From Psychrobacillus sp044762655 (GTDB lineage Bacteria > Bacillota > Bacilli > Bacillales_A > Planococcaceae), in the NCBI RefSeq assembly GCF_044762655.1, contig NZ_JBIWER010000004.1:1-64000 (forward strand): 64,000 bases of DNA, written 5' to 3'. Below, one piece after another: positions 1-7,845 of the stretch. The notes beneath the pieces are model-generated. The model searched no databases. It was given only the letters and a program-made list of their open reading frames with translations, and was not told where the DNA came from. A program made the position numbers and the translations under genes. Position 1 is the stretch's first letter. Every line of letters begins with the position of its first letter.

Positions 1-54
1 GTATTAGGCATGCCGCCAGCGTTCGTCCTGAGCCAGGATCAAACTCTCCATAAT
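1..54 (-). rRNA. 16S ribosomal RNA, 5' end only
   Basis: The reverse complement carries the universal 16S start (AGAGTTTGATCCTGGCTCAG followed by GACGAACGCTGGCGGC). The gene runs off the left edge, so only about the first 54 nt are present. The 5' end was placed by setting the A of AGAGTTTG at 16S position 8. It lies downstream of, and in the same orientation as, the tRNA cluster. Confidence 0.97.
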
Positions 55-211
55 AGAGAACTTAAAAAGCTCATTTTGTTTTGCTGGCATCATCATTAAA
101 TGATGTCCAATTTGTTTGCTATCAGACTAACTAAGTTAATCTTTCAAGCTATATTTCTTAACGTTTTGCATGTTCAGTTTTCAATGTTCAATATTCTATA
201 GTATTAAATAA
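55..211 (-). promoter_or_regulatory. rRNA leader between tRNA-Gly and 16S
   Basis: This 157-nt gene-free stretch holds TTGAAAACTGAAC (minus strand, 172-184), resembling the box A-type antitermination and processing leader found before Bacillus 16S genes. It also holds a short AT-rich inverted repeat (ATCATTTAATGAT) near 93-105, which could be part of the 16S processing stalk. Its exact role is inferred from position. Confidence 0.5.
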
Positions 212-285
212 TGGAGCGGGTGAAGAGAATCGAACTCTCATCATCAGCTTGGAAGGCTGAGGTTTTACCACTAAACTACACCCGC
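212..285 (-). tRNA. tRNA-Gly(TCC)
   Basis: A 74-nt cloverleaf with acceptor GCGGGTG/CACCCGC, anticodon loop CTTCCAA (TCC) and an encoded CCA. It is the tRNA nearest to the 16S gene. Confidence 0.96.
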
Positions 286-312
286 ATGTTATATGTTAAA
301 TTGTTATGTGAC

Positions 313-399
<87 letters not shown>

Positions 400-423
400 T
401 TAGTAACTAATAGGACAAGGTTT

Positions 424-452
424 ATTATACACTCGAACACCTATAATGTCAA
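424..452 (-). promoter_or_regulatory. Consensus SigA promoter inside the tRNA cluster
   Basis: On the minus strand it reads TTGACA, a 17-bp spacer, then TATAAT: a perfect match to the housekeeping consensus. It lies between tRNA-Lys and tRNA-Leu, so it would drive tRNA-Leu, tRNA-Gly and the 16S gene independently of the first five tRNAs. Confidence 0.85.
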
Positions 453-463
453 TAACAATTTGA

Positions 464-536
464 TGAGCCATGTAGGATTCGAACCTACGACCCTCTGATT
501 AAAAGTCAGATGCTCTACCAACTGAGCTAATGGCTC
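464..536 (-). tRNA. tRNA-Lys(TTT)
   Basis: A 73-nt tRNA with acceptor GAGCCAT/ATGGCTC, anticodon TTT and discriminator A. CCA is not encoded (TCA follows), so the CCA end must be added after transcription. Confidence 0.95.
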
Positions 537-541
537 AAATA

Positions 542-616
542 TGGCTGGGGTACCTGGATTCGAACCAGGGCATGATGGAATCAAAATCCATTGCCTTACC
601 GCTTGGCTATACCCCA
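542..616 (-). tRNA. tRNA-Gln(TTG)
   Basis: A 75-nt tRNA with acceptor TGGGGTA/TACCCCA, anticodon loop TTTTGAT (TTG) and an encoded CCA. Confidence 0.96.
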
Positions 617-619
617 ACA

Positions 620-695
620 TGGCGGTCCCGACCGGGATCGAACCGGCGATCTCCTGCGTGACAGGCAGGCATGTTAACCGCTACACCACGGGACC
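620..695 (-). tRNA. tRNA-Asp(GTC)
   Basis: A 76-nt tRNA with acceptor GGTCCCG/CGGGACC, anticodon stem CCTGC/GCAGG, loop CTGTCAC (GTC) and an encoded CCA. Confidence 0.96.
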
Positions 696-724
696 GTTCA
701 ATAATGTAAAGTAATAAATGGTAA

Positions 725-796
725 TGACCCCTACGGGATTCGAACCCGTGTTACCGCCGTGAAAGGGCGGTGTCTTAACCGCTTGACCAAGGGGCC
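725..796 (-). tRNA. tRNA-Glu(TTC)
   Basis: A 72-nt tRNA with acceptor GGCCCCT/AGGGGTC, anticodon loop CTTTCAC (TTC) and discriminator A. CCA is not encoded (TTA follows), as for tRNA-Lys in this cluster. Confidence 0.95.
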
Positions 797-800
797 ATGA

Positions 801-875
801 TGGCTCCGAAGGTAGGACTCGAACCTACGACCAATCGATTAACAGTCGATTGCTCTACCACTGAGCTACTTCGGA
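801..875 (-). tRNA. tRNA-Asn(GTT)
   Basis: A 75-nt tRNA with acceptor TCCGAAG/CTTCGGA, anticodon GTT and an encoded CCA. It is the first gene of the tRNA-rRNA transcription unit, about 35 nt downstream of the promoter at 912-940. Confidence 0.96.
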
Positions 876-911
876 ATAATTTAAGTCGTTTTGTTTTACT
901 CGACTTTTTCT

Positions 912-940
912 ATTATAGAGAGGGTTTCGCAAAACGTCAA
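912..940 (-). promoter_or_regulatory. SigA promoter of the tRNA-rRNA cluster
   Basis: The minus strand reads TTGACG, a 17-bp spacer, then TATAAT, just upstream of tRNA-Asn and downstream of sprT. One mismatch in the -35 box and ideal spacing support a strong stable-RNA promoter. Confidence 0.85.
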
Positions 941-954
941 CTGTTTTTCGAAAT

Positions 955-1425
955 TTATTTTAGATTTTCCGAAGAAACTAATTTCAAGTCTCCATAACAC
1001 TTGCCACAACGGTATTTCTGCGTATTTAAACGAATTTTCCGATTATACGAAAGCGAGCATTTTACACACTTATAAATATACCTTTTTGTAATCTTCCTTG
1101 TCTTTCTCTCTATTAATGTTGAACAAAATCTCGGTGAGTTAGTTGTTTTAAGTAGCTCACGAAAATCAGCATCCCGATGCTGATAGCCTTTCCCTTCTAT
1201 ATGTAAATGGTAATGACAAAGCTCATGTTTGATTACGCCTACCAATTCATCCATTCCGTATTTTTCGAATACTAACGGATTTATCTCTATATGATGTGAT
1301 CTCAACATATATCTTCCCCCGGTTGTTCTGAGCCGTTTGTTAAAATACGCATTATGTTGAAAGTCTTTCCCAAATGTTTCTTTCGATACACGAGTCACTA
1401 GCTCATATAGTTTTTCATCTGACAT
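955..1425 (-). CDS. sprT: SprT-family metalloprotease-like protein
   Basis: A 156-aa SprT-like protein, the size of B. subtilis YdcK. It has the zinc-metallopeptidase helix HELCHYHLH at residues 67-75, a further His/Asp cluster (YQHRDADF) and a C-terminal zinc ribbon with two CxxC pairs (CVKC, CGKC). The family is related to SPRTN-type DNA-protein crosslink proteases; a bacterial substrate is not established. The ATG is preceded by AAGGAGTG. It lies next to tex and the tRNA cluster, the same order as in B. subtilis. The cytosolic location is inferred from the absence of a signal peptide. Confidence 0.88.
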   Translation of the reverse strand: MSDEKLYELVTRVSKETFGKDFQHNAYFNKRLRTTGGRYMLRSHHIEINPLVFEKYGMDELVGVIKHELCHYHLHIEGKGYQHRDADFRELLKTTNSPRFCSTLIERKTRKITKRYIYKCVKCSLSYNRKIRLNTQKYRCGKCYGDLKLVSSENLK

Positions 1426-1443
1426 ATAAATTCACTCCTTTTT

Positions 1444-1485
1444 AAAAAGAGGTTGTCCAGTGGAATATCTCCATTGGACAACTCT
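1444..1485 (-). terminator. Rho-independent terminator after tex
   Basis: A strong inverted repeat (AGAGTTGTCCA ... TGGACAACCTCT, minus strand) is followed by TTTTT a few nt after the tex stop codon. It separates tex from sprT. Confidence 0.85.
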
Positions 1486-1490
1486 ACGAA

Positions 1491-3656
1491 TTACACTTGT
1501 TGTTCTGGAGGAAGCATCGTTAATGCAATTCTTCCTTTGTTAGCATCGAACTGTTCTACCCATACAGTGACTATATCACCAAGTGAAACAACATCTAAGG
1601 GGTGTTTGACAAACCCTCTTTTTAGTTTGGAAATATGAACTAAGCCATCTTGTTTTACACCGATATCTACAAATGCACCGAAATCTACAACATTTCTTAC
1701 GGTTCCTTGCAATTCCATCCCTGTTTTTAAGTCCTCTAATTTGAGGACATCTTTTTTCAGGATAGGCTGTGGGAAAGCTTCACGAGGGTCACGTGAAGGC
1801 TTGATCAATGTATCTATAATATCTTTTAGGGTGATTTCTCCTATTTCTAATTCTTTGCTTACCTCTTCTATTGAAATATTCTTTAACGACTCTTCAGCTT
1901 CTTTTGTACCGATTTGTGTTTTCTTTAGTCCTGCAATTTCTAGTACCTGCTCCGCCGCCTTATAGCTTTCCGGATGGATACCAGTTGCATCAAATGGATT
2001 CTTTGCATCGGGCACTCGTAAAAATCCGATTGCTTGCTCATATGTTTTGGCACCAAGACGGGGAATTTTCTTAAGCTGTGCACGAGAGGTAAATCTCCCC
2101 TGCTCGTTTCTCATATTCACAACGTTTTCCGCAACTGTTTTAGAGAGTCCGGAAACGTATTGTAAAAGAGACGCTGATGCTGTGTTTACATTTACTCCAA
2201 CTTGGTTAACTGCTGTTTCTACTATAAAGGAGAGGGATTCCGATAATTTCTTCTGCGAAACATCATGCTGGTATTGCCCCACTCCTACTGCTTTTGGATC
2301 TATTTTCACTAGTTCTGCAAGAGGATCCTGTAGTCTTCTCGCAATGGAGACAGCACTCCGCTGCTCCACTTGTAAATCCGGAAACTCGTTGCGTGCAGTT
2401 TCAGATGCAGAATACACACTGGCACCTGCTTCATTTACTATTACATATGCTACTTCTGTCTCTGCTTCTTTAACACAGTCCACAATGAATTGTTCTGTTT
2501 CGCGGGAAGCAGTTCCATTTCCAATAGCAATTAAGGTAATCGGGTATTTTTTTAAATACGCAAGCACTTTTTTCTTTGATCCATCCACATCCATTTTAGG
2601 TGCATGTGGATAAATAGCTGAAACCTCTAAAAGCTTTCCTGTATCATCAACAACCGCGAGCTTACACCCTGTACGATAGGCTGGATCGACTCCTAGAATT
2701 ACTTTTCCTTTCAAAGGTTGCTGCAATAGTAGATTACGTAGATTTTCCGAGAAAATATGGATAGCCTGCGCTTCTCCTTTTTCTGTAAGCTCCGCACGAA
2801 TTTCTCGCTCTACAGAGGGCTGAATTAATCGCTTATACGAATCTTCAATCGCTAATTCGATTTGCTCCACTGCACTACTAGAGGAGGATTTAACCCACTG
2901 GGCTTTCATCAGATTAGTCACTTTCTCAATCGGAACATGAAGACCAACTTTCAGGATATCCTCTTTTTCTCCTCGATTTAGCGCTAGTATACGATGAGGG
3001 ACAATCTTTTTTACCGGTTCTTCGTACTCGTAATACATTTCAAATACATTCTTTTCGTCTAGCTCCGCTTTTTTTACAGACGCAATAATTTTACCGTCTG
3101 CTCGAGTAGTATTGCGAATTTGTTCGCGTATTTTGGCATCATCTGCGAATTGTTCTGCCAGGATGTCCCTTGCACCAAGTAAAGCGTCATCAACAGTTAG
3201 CACTTCTAATTCTTCATTTAAATAGTTTTCTGCTAAAACAGATACTGATTCCTGAGGAAAAGTCATAATTAACGCTGCTAATGGCTCTAATCCCTTTTCT
3301 TTTGCAATAGTTGCTTTAGTTCTGCGTTTTTGTTTATAAGGGCGATATAAATCTTCCACTCGCTGCAGCACTGTTGCATTATTAATAGAAGCAGATAACT
3401 CTTCAGTTAATTTACCTTGTTCGTCAATTAAGCGAAGAATCTCTTCCTTTCTTTGCTCCAACTGTTGTATGTAATTATAACGATCTTCGACAGCTTTAAT
3501 TTGTACTTCATCTAATGATCCAGTTTGCTCTTTTCTATATCGAGCGATGAAGGGAACCGTATTGCCTTCTTCTAGTAATTTGATAACCTGTTCTGCTTGG
3601 GACGATTTAACACCAGTATCCTTTGAAACAAGTTGAAGCATTTTCTTTATTTCCAA
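1491..3656 (-). CDS. tex: Tex family RNA-binding transcription accessory protein
   Basis: About 721 aa, full length for Tex (B. subtilis YdcI). It shows the Tex N-terminal helical region, the YqgF/RNase H-like fold (VILGVDPAYRTGCKLAVVD), the helix-hairpin-helix region (PRLGAKTYEQAIGFLRV) and a C-terminal S1 domain (GMELQGTVRNVVDFGAFVDIG). Tex binds nucleic acid and affects transcription and stress tolerance. I place the start at a TTG (3656) with AAAGGA about 9 nt upstream; an in-frame ATG at 3686 lies before that SD and is less likely. The gene sits between rsbX and sprT, as in Bacillus. Confidence 0.92.
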   Translation of the reverse strand: MEIKKMLQLVSKDTGVKSSQAEQVIKLLEEGNTVPFIARYRKEQTGSLDEVQIKAVEDRYNYIQQLEQRKEEILRLIDEQGKLTEELSASINNATVLQRVEDLYRPYKQKRRTKATIAKEKGLEPLAALIMTFPQESVSVLAENYLNEELEVLTVDDALLGARDILAEQFADDAKIREQIRNTTRADGKIIASVKKAELDEKNVFEMYYEYEEPVKKIVPHRILALNRGEKEDILKVGLHVPIEKVTNLMKAQWVKSSSSSAVEQIELAIEDSYKRLIQPSVEREIRAELTEKGEAQAIHIFSENLRNLLLQQPLKGKVILGVDPAYRTGCKLAVVDDTGKLLEVSAIYPHAPKMDVDGSKKKVLAYLKKYPITLIAIGNGTASRETEQFIVDCVKEAETEVAYVIVNEAGASVYSASETARNEFPDLQVEQRSAVSIARRLQDPLAELVKIDPKAVGVGQYQHDVSQKKLSESLSFIVETAVNQVGVNVNTASASLLQYVSGLSKTVAENVVNMRNEQGRFTSRAQLKKIPRLGAKTYEQAIGFLRVPDAKNPFDATGIHPESYKAAEQVLEIAGLKKTQIGTKEAEESLKNISIEEVSKELEIGEITLKDIIDTLIKPSRDPREAFPQPILKKDVLKLEDLKTGMELQGTVRNVVDFGAFVDIGVKQDGLVHISKLKRGFVKHPLDVVSLGDIVTVWVEQFDANKGRIALTMLPPEQQV

Positions 3657-3804
3657 AACGAGCACGTCCTTTCCTATAGAACCCATTTTACCATATCTGC
3701 AGTCTTCTTGAAAAAGTCCGAGAACTATAGCGCTGGAGTCTGGAGATTTTCATATTGCAAGTTAACTCCATGCCAAATATTTTATAATTTCCTAAAGCAA
3801 CAAA

Positions 3805-3832
3805 AAAGCTTACCCTAAGTTAGAGTAAGCTT
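3805..3832 (-). terminator. Terminator of the sigB operon
   Basis: The hairpin AGCTTACTC/GGGTAAGCT followed by TTTTTTG on the minus strand overlaps the last codons of rsbX. It ends the rsb-sigB transcript. Confidence 0.85.
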
Positions 3833-4416
3833 CCTACTATAAATGTGGAGTCGTCGCCATGTTCAATCTCTTGATAAACCGTTTCATAGAGACATGCGGC
3901 ATTCGCTGCATTTTTAATAGTGGACTTTGGACTTTTCATCACTACACCATCTGAATGCAACATGAACAAGTCATTTTTGTCACAAGCATACGTTTGGGTA
4001 TTTGTCTTTTGTTTTCTTCCAGACAAATAACCCATAACAGGTAAAGGATAAATCATTTTATCCGTAGCACGTTTATACATATAAAACTTCACATTCCCTA
4101 CGCAACTGTAGGATATAGTTTGGTTATTATAATCTATTTTAACTAGTGCTACTGCAGCACCTCGTTTTTGAAACATCAAATCATTGCAGCGTAATAATAG
4201 TTCGTCTAACGTTTCTTCTTTATATTGCTCTAAAATTTCTGGAATAATATCAGCAGACTCTTTAGCCACTGGCCCATTCCCTAATCCATCGGCAATAGCA
4301 CAAAGCATAAAATCATCAGTCTTTGTAATATAATACGTATCTCCAGATTCTAAATTTCCACTTTTGGCTTCCTGATATACAAATAAGTCTACTTTGTCAT
4401 CTGAGAAATCAATCAA
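3820..4416 (-). CDS. rsbX: RsbX, PP2C-type serine phosphatase (stressosome feedback)
   Basis: A 198-aa PP2C-like phosphatase with the characteristic metal-binding Asp/Gly motifs (CAIADGLGNGP near residue 38, LHSDGV near residue 154). In B. subtilis, RsbX dephosphorylates RsbR and RsbS to reset the stressosome after stress. It starts at a TTG that overlaps the sigB stop (TTGA), with GGTGGAG upstream, so it is translationally coupled to sigB. It is the last gene of the operon, before a terminator. Confidence 0.93.
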   Translation of the reverse strand: MIDFSDDKVDLFVYQEAKSGNLESGDTYYITKTDDFMLCAIADGLGNGPVAKESADIIPEILEQYKEETLDELLLRCNDLMFQKRGAAVALVKIDYNNQTISYSCVGNVKFYMYKRATDKMIYPLPVMGYLSGRKQKTNTQTYACDKNDLFMLHSDGVVMKSPKSTIKNAANAACLYETVYQEIEHGDDSTFIVGSLL

Positions 4417-5198
4417 TTTACTACTCCACCTGACGATAAAATCGCTTCTTGTAATTTTTTTATAGCTTTGCGTTGAATTCGAGAAACGTGCATTTGGGAA
4501 ATACCGAGACGGTCCCCAGTTTCCTTTTGACTAAGCTGCTCCATATATGTAAGTTGAATAATTTCTTTCTCTCGATCAGATAAAACATTGAGTGCATTGG
4601 CTACAAGTAAACGTTGATCAGTTTTCTCGTACTCGCCATCTGTTTGACCAATTACATCAAATAACGTAATGGTACTACCATCGGAATCTGATTCAAGAGA
4701 ATGATCCATAGAAAGAGCTTGATAGCTTTTACCCATTTCCATCGCTTCTAATACATCTTCTACATCTACCCCTAAAAAATCAGCTATTTCTGGGATGATA
4801 GGGGAGCGTTGAAATTCCACCGTTAGTGTTTCAACTGCTACTCGGATACGTGGTCCTAGTTCTTTTATACGTCTCGGAACATGCACCGCCCAAGTTTTAT
4901 CTCTTAAAAAGCGTTTTATCTCACCGATAATTGTCGGGATAGCAAAAGCTTCAAAGTTTTTACCGAAAGAGGGATCATATCTTCGGATAGCTCCTAGTAG
5001 ACCAAGCATTCCTACTTGAGCAATATCCTCATGATGTGACTTACCATTAGAATATTTTCGAGCTATAGATTCAACCAATCTAGTGTAATTTAACACTAAA
5101 TTTGTTTGAGCCTCTTCACTTTCTGTCTCTTGATATTCTTTGATCCATTCCAATATTTTCTCTTTCGATTCTTTATTAGGAAGGGACGTGTTCGACAT
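4413..5198 (-). CDS. sigB: RNA polymerase sigma factor SigB
   Basis: About 261 aa, the usual SigB length. It has sigma-70 region 2 (FEAFAIPTIIGEIKRFLRDK), region 3 (VHVPRRIKELGPRI) and a region-4 helix-turn-helix (QKETGDRLGISQMHVSRIQRK). It directs the general stress response. The second of two close ATGs (5198) was chosen because AGGTGG lies 6 nt before it; the first ATG would overlap that SD. The gene overlaps the rsbW end, typical of the operon. Likely targets in this window carry GTTTAA-N14-GGGTA-type promoters. Confidence 0.96.
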   Translation of the reverse strand: MSNTSLPNKESKEKILEWIKEYQETESEEAQTNLVLNYTRLVESIARKYSNGKSHHEDIAQVGMLGLLGAIRRYDPSFGKNFEAFAIPTIIGEIKRFLRDKTWAVHVPRRIKELGPRIRVAVETLTVEFQRSPIIPEIADFLGVDVEDVLEAMEMGKSYQALSMDHSLESDSDGSTITLFDVIGQTDGEYEKTDQRLLVANALNVLSDREKEIIQLTYMEQLSQKETGDRLGISQMHVSRIQRKAIKKLQEAILSSGGVVN

Positions 5199-5646
5199 TT
5201 TCATCCACCTGCTCTACTCCGACATGTTTCGTCATAAATACAGTAACACCTTCTTGGTGATGGACTTTCACTTCATCCATTAATGTTTCGATTAAATATA
5301 AACCAAGACCGCCTTCTCTTAAAAAGGATACTTCCTCTAAATCATGGTATGGGCCTACTTTTGCTTTTGTTTCCTCAAAGTTAAAGCTTTTCCCGTGATC
5401 TGCTACCATGATTTCTATTTTTTCCTCATATAATGCGCAACCAATAACAACTTCGCCCTCTTCATTGTCCGCGTAGGCATGTTGAACTGCATTTGTAATT
5501 GCTTCACTTGCAGCAATTTTTAAATCTTCTATATCGTCATACGTAAATCCGATGCGATTGGCTAAACCAGAAATTGTAAGTCGCGCAACGCTAACATATT
5601 GTGGCTTCGCAGGAACTCGGATTTCAACATAATCAAACGGTTTCAT
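5176..5646 (-). CDS. rsbW: RsbW, anti-sigma-B factor and serine kinase
   Basis: A 156-aa GHKL/Bergerat-fold kinase with an N-box (EAITNAVQHAY, about residues 49-59) and G-boxes (VADHGKSF, GGLGLYLI). RsbW binds and holds SigB, and phosphorylates RsbV to keep it inactive. Its ATG lies inside the end of rsbV, and its 3' end overlaps sigB, so the three genes are coupled for stoichiometric synthesis. Confidence 0.96.
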   Translation of the reverse strand: MKPFDYVEIRVPAKPQYVSVARLTISGLANRIGFTYDDIEDLKIAASEAITNAVQHAYADNEEGEVVIGCALYEEKIEIMVADHGKSFNFEETKAKVGPYHDLEEVSFLREGGLGLYLIETLMDEVKVHHQEGVTVFMTKHVGVEQVDENVEHVPS

Positions 5647-5980
5647 CTATTTTCACCTCTTTATCTGTAGCCTGAATATCCATAATTTCTACTAGACCAG
5701 TTATATCGAATAAGCGTTTTAATCTGGATGAAAGTCCTGTTAACTCCAAATGACCGTTAGCAGCATTTATGCTTTTATAAAAACCAACAAAAACTCCTAG
5801 TCCTGTACTATCCATATATGAAACATCCGTTAGATTCAATTCAACATGTATGTCATTCTGTAAGTTTAGTTCTGCAAGTTTCTCTCTTAGAATTGGTGCT
5901 GTGAAAGCGTCAATCTCTCCACCGATCAATCCTTTAATGTGTAACTCATCTACTTTTTGTAGTTCAACTGATATATTCAT
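5633..5980 (-). CDS. rsbV: RsbV, anti-sigma factor antagonist
   Basis: A 115-aa STAS-domain protein with the phosphorylatable serine in YMDSTGLGVF (Ser58). Unphosphorylated RsbV binds RsbW and frees SigB. It is the first gene behind the internal SigB promoter at 6028-6053, which gives the positive autoregulatory loop known from B. subtilis. Confidence 0.95.
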   Translation of the reverse strand: MNISVELQKVDELHIKGLIGGEIDAFTAPILREKLAELNLQNDIHVELNLTDVSYMDSTGLGVFVGFYKSINAANGHLELTGLSSRLKRLFDITGLVEIMDIQATDKEVKIDETV

Positions 5981-6027
5981 TTAGTTATCCCCCGTTTTTC
6001 CAATTAACAATATAATATATAGTCTGT

Positions 6028-6053
6028 ATACCACCAATTAGTATTTGATAAAC
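6028..6053 (-). promoter_or_regulatory. SigB promoter upstream of rsbV
   Basis: The minus strand reads GTTTAT, a 14-bp spacer, then TGGTAT, close to the SigB consensus GTTTAA-N12-15-GGGTAT. It sits in the rsbU-rsbV gap exactly where B. subtilis has its SigB-dependent internal promoter. Confidence 0.85.
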
Positions 6054-6059
6054 CTTCAA

Positions 6060-7058
6060 TCACTTCTTTTTGAAAATAACGAGCGTAAAATCATCTCGTT
6101 GCTCAAACTCCTGTAGTTCCTCCAGCTTATGGAACACATATTCAACCATATCTTGAGCGGACTGATCTCTAACACTTTCGATAATATCCATCACGGTATT
6201 TTGATCAATGAACCCATCTTTTGAACGACACTCGGTTACACCATCGGTCATCATCACGATAAAATCATCTTTTTCTAAAGTAATAGTATGCTGTTCATAC
6301 TTCACATTAGAAATGACGCCTAATAATAACCCTTTTGCTTGTAACTCTGTAAAGCTATTAGACTTTGCACAATAAAATAAAGGTGGTTCGTGTCCAGCAG
6401 ATGCATATGTAAACACACTTTGGGATGTATCATACGTTCCATAGAACATAGAGATAAACATGGAATCACTTACACTTTTTTCAACGATTCTATTAATGAC
6501 GTCTAATACCACGACTGGTTCCGTTTCAGCTCCATTCAAACTATCCATTCCGTATTTAATCATGGACATACATAGGGCGGCAGGAATTCCTTTCCCGATT
6601 ACGTCAGCAACAGCGATACCTACCGTTGTATCATCGCTCAGAAAATGCGTGTAGTCCCCATTCATTTCTTTCGCAGGAACAGAGATCATTCCGATATCCA
6701 AATCATTCATCTCTGGCACCTTTGTTTTCAACAACGTTTGTTGAACATTAGATGCTAGCTCCATCTCCATTTTAAAGTTTTCCTGTTTTTTTATTAACGT
6801 TTGATGCTCTCTCAATGCTAATCCATATCTAATCATCACTTCTATTAATAAATCAAAAGAATGCCAAACATCATTCGGCAAACCAGGCATAAGCTCTTCT
6901 AAAGAAGCCTTATGTATACTAATAACTTCCTCTGGAGAAATATTCTTTTGAATGAGTTGTCTACTAAAATTCTGACCTGCATACAAATTGAGTTCCGTTT
7001 GTCTTTGTGTATATTGCTCCAAAATTTCTTTGTATTGTCTCTTAAACTCTTGAGGCAT
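6060..7058 (-). CDS. rsbU: RsbU, PP2C phosphatase of the environmental stress branch
   Basis: 332 aa. The N-terminal helical region (about residues 1-110) is the RsbT-binding domain of the family, and the SpoIIE/PP2C domain follows (GDYTHFLSDDTTVGIAVADVIGKG, then MMTDGVTE). RsbU, switched on by RsbT, dephosphorylates RsbV and so releases SigB. It lies 16 bp after rsbT and before the internal SigB promoter. Confidence 0.95.
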   Translation of the reverse strand: MPQEFKRQYKEILEQYTQRQTELNLYAGQNFSRQLIQKNISPEEVISIHKASLEELMPGLPNDVWHSFDLLIEVMIRYGLALREHQTLIKKQENFKMEMELASNVQQTLLKTKVPEMNDLDIGMISVPAKEMNGDYTHFLSDDTTVGIAVADVIGKGIPAALCMSMIKYGMDSLNGAETEPVVVLDVINRIVEKSVSDSMFISMFYGTYDTSQSVFTYASAGHEPPLFYCAKSNSFTELQAKGLLLGVISNVKYEQHTITLEKDDFIVMMTDGVTECRSKDGFIDQNTVMDIIESVRDQSAQDMVEYVFHKLEELQEFEQRDDFTLVIFKKK

Positions 7059-7074
7059 ACTTTTAACTCACCTC

Positions 7075-7476
7075 CTATCTTAGCAACTTAGTTGCGCTAA
7101 TCGTTGTTCCTTCTCCTAGTACAGTTTCAATCTTAAAGTCATCCATTAGTCGCTTTACACCTGGTAAACCTGCACCAAGACCGCCTGATGTTGTAAATCC
7201 GTCTTCCATGACTTTACGAACATCCGGGATTCCTGGTCCTTTATCAGCTGCAATGACTAATAAGCCTCTCAGATTTCCTTCAGTAATTTGTTTAATTTCT
7301 ATCTTTCCTTTGCCTGCATATAAGTATATATTACGAGCAAGCTCACTTATCGCTGTTGTAATTCTAGCTTGGTCAACTGTACCGAAGCCTACATCTTTTG
7401 CTTCATTTCTTCCAAGTTGCCTTGCAGCAACGATATCCCATTCAGTTATTATATCAACAGAAGACCCTAAGTTCAT
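7075..7476 (-). CDS. rsbT: RsbT, serine/threonine kinase of the stressosome
   Basis: 133 aa, the same length as B. subtilis RsbT. It is a GHKL kinase fold with the N-box (AISELARNIYLYA) and G-box (ADKGPGIPD, GGLGAGLPGVKRL). It phosphorylates RsbS and RsbR in the stressosome and, once released, activates RsbU. It starts 6 nt after the rsbS stop. Confidence 0.95.
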   Translation of the reverse strand: MNLGSSVDIITEWDIVAARQLGRNEAKDVGFGTVDQARITTAISELARNIYLYAGKGKIEIKQITEGNLRGLLVIAADKGPGIPDVRKVMEDGFTTSGGLGAGLPGVKRLMDDFKIETVLGEGTTISATKLLR

Positions 7477-7482
7477 AATGGA

Positions 7483-7845
7483 TTAGTCCTCCAATTCTCG
7501 TTCTAATTTTTCCAATCCATTTTCTAAGTCTAGAGCCGTGACAACATTCTCCAGTCTAATTCCTAATTCAATTAGTGTAATAGCTACAGCAGGTTGAATA
7601 CCTGTGATTACTACTTTCGCACCCATTAGACCAGACATACTAATAACATCTCCTAATACCTTGGCGATGAATGAGTCGATAAAGTCAATCGGCGTAAGAT
7701 CCAGTACTACTCCTCTTGCCGCTGTTGTATGAAGCTTGTCCAGCAAATCTTCTTGAAAAGCTAGCGCAGTTTGATCATCCAATTCCCATTGAATCGAAAC
7801 GATTAAACAGTCTCTTAATTTTAAAATAGGTATTCTTGTCATCAT
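7483..7845 (-). CDS. rsbS: RsbS, stressosome scaffold and RsbT antagonist
   Basis: A single STAS domain of 120 aa with a conserved phosphorylatable serine in IDFIDSF (Ser58 by this start). RsbS and RsbR co-assemble into the megadalton stressosome that captures RsbT. The start codon overlaps the rsbR stop by one base (TAATG). A second ATG lies directly next to it, and the true start could be either. Confidence 0.95.
   Translation of the reverse strand: MMTRIPILKLRDCLIVSIQWELDDQTALAFQEDLLDKLHTTAARGVVLDLTPIDFIDSFIAKVLGDVISMSGLMGAKVVITGIQPAVAITLIELGIRLENVVTALDLENGLEKLERELED

Noticed and set aside
2047..2613. 188-aa ORF opposite tex
   Set aside because: Fully inside tex on the other strand; cysteine- and serine-rich shadow sequence.
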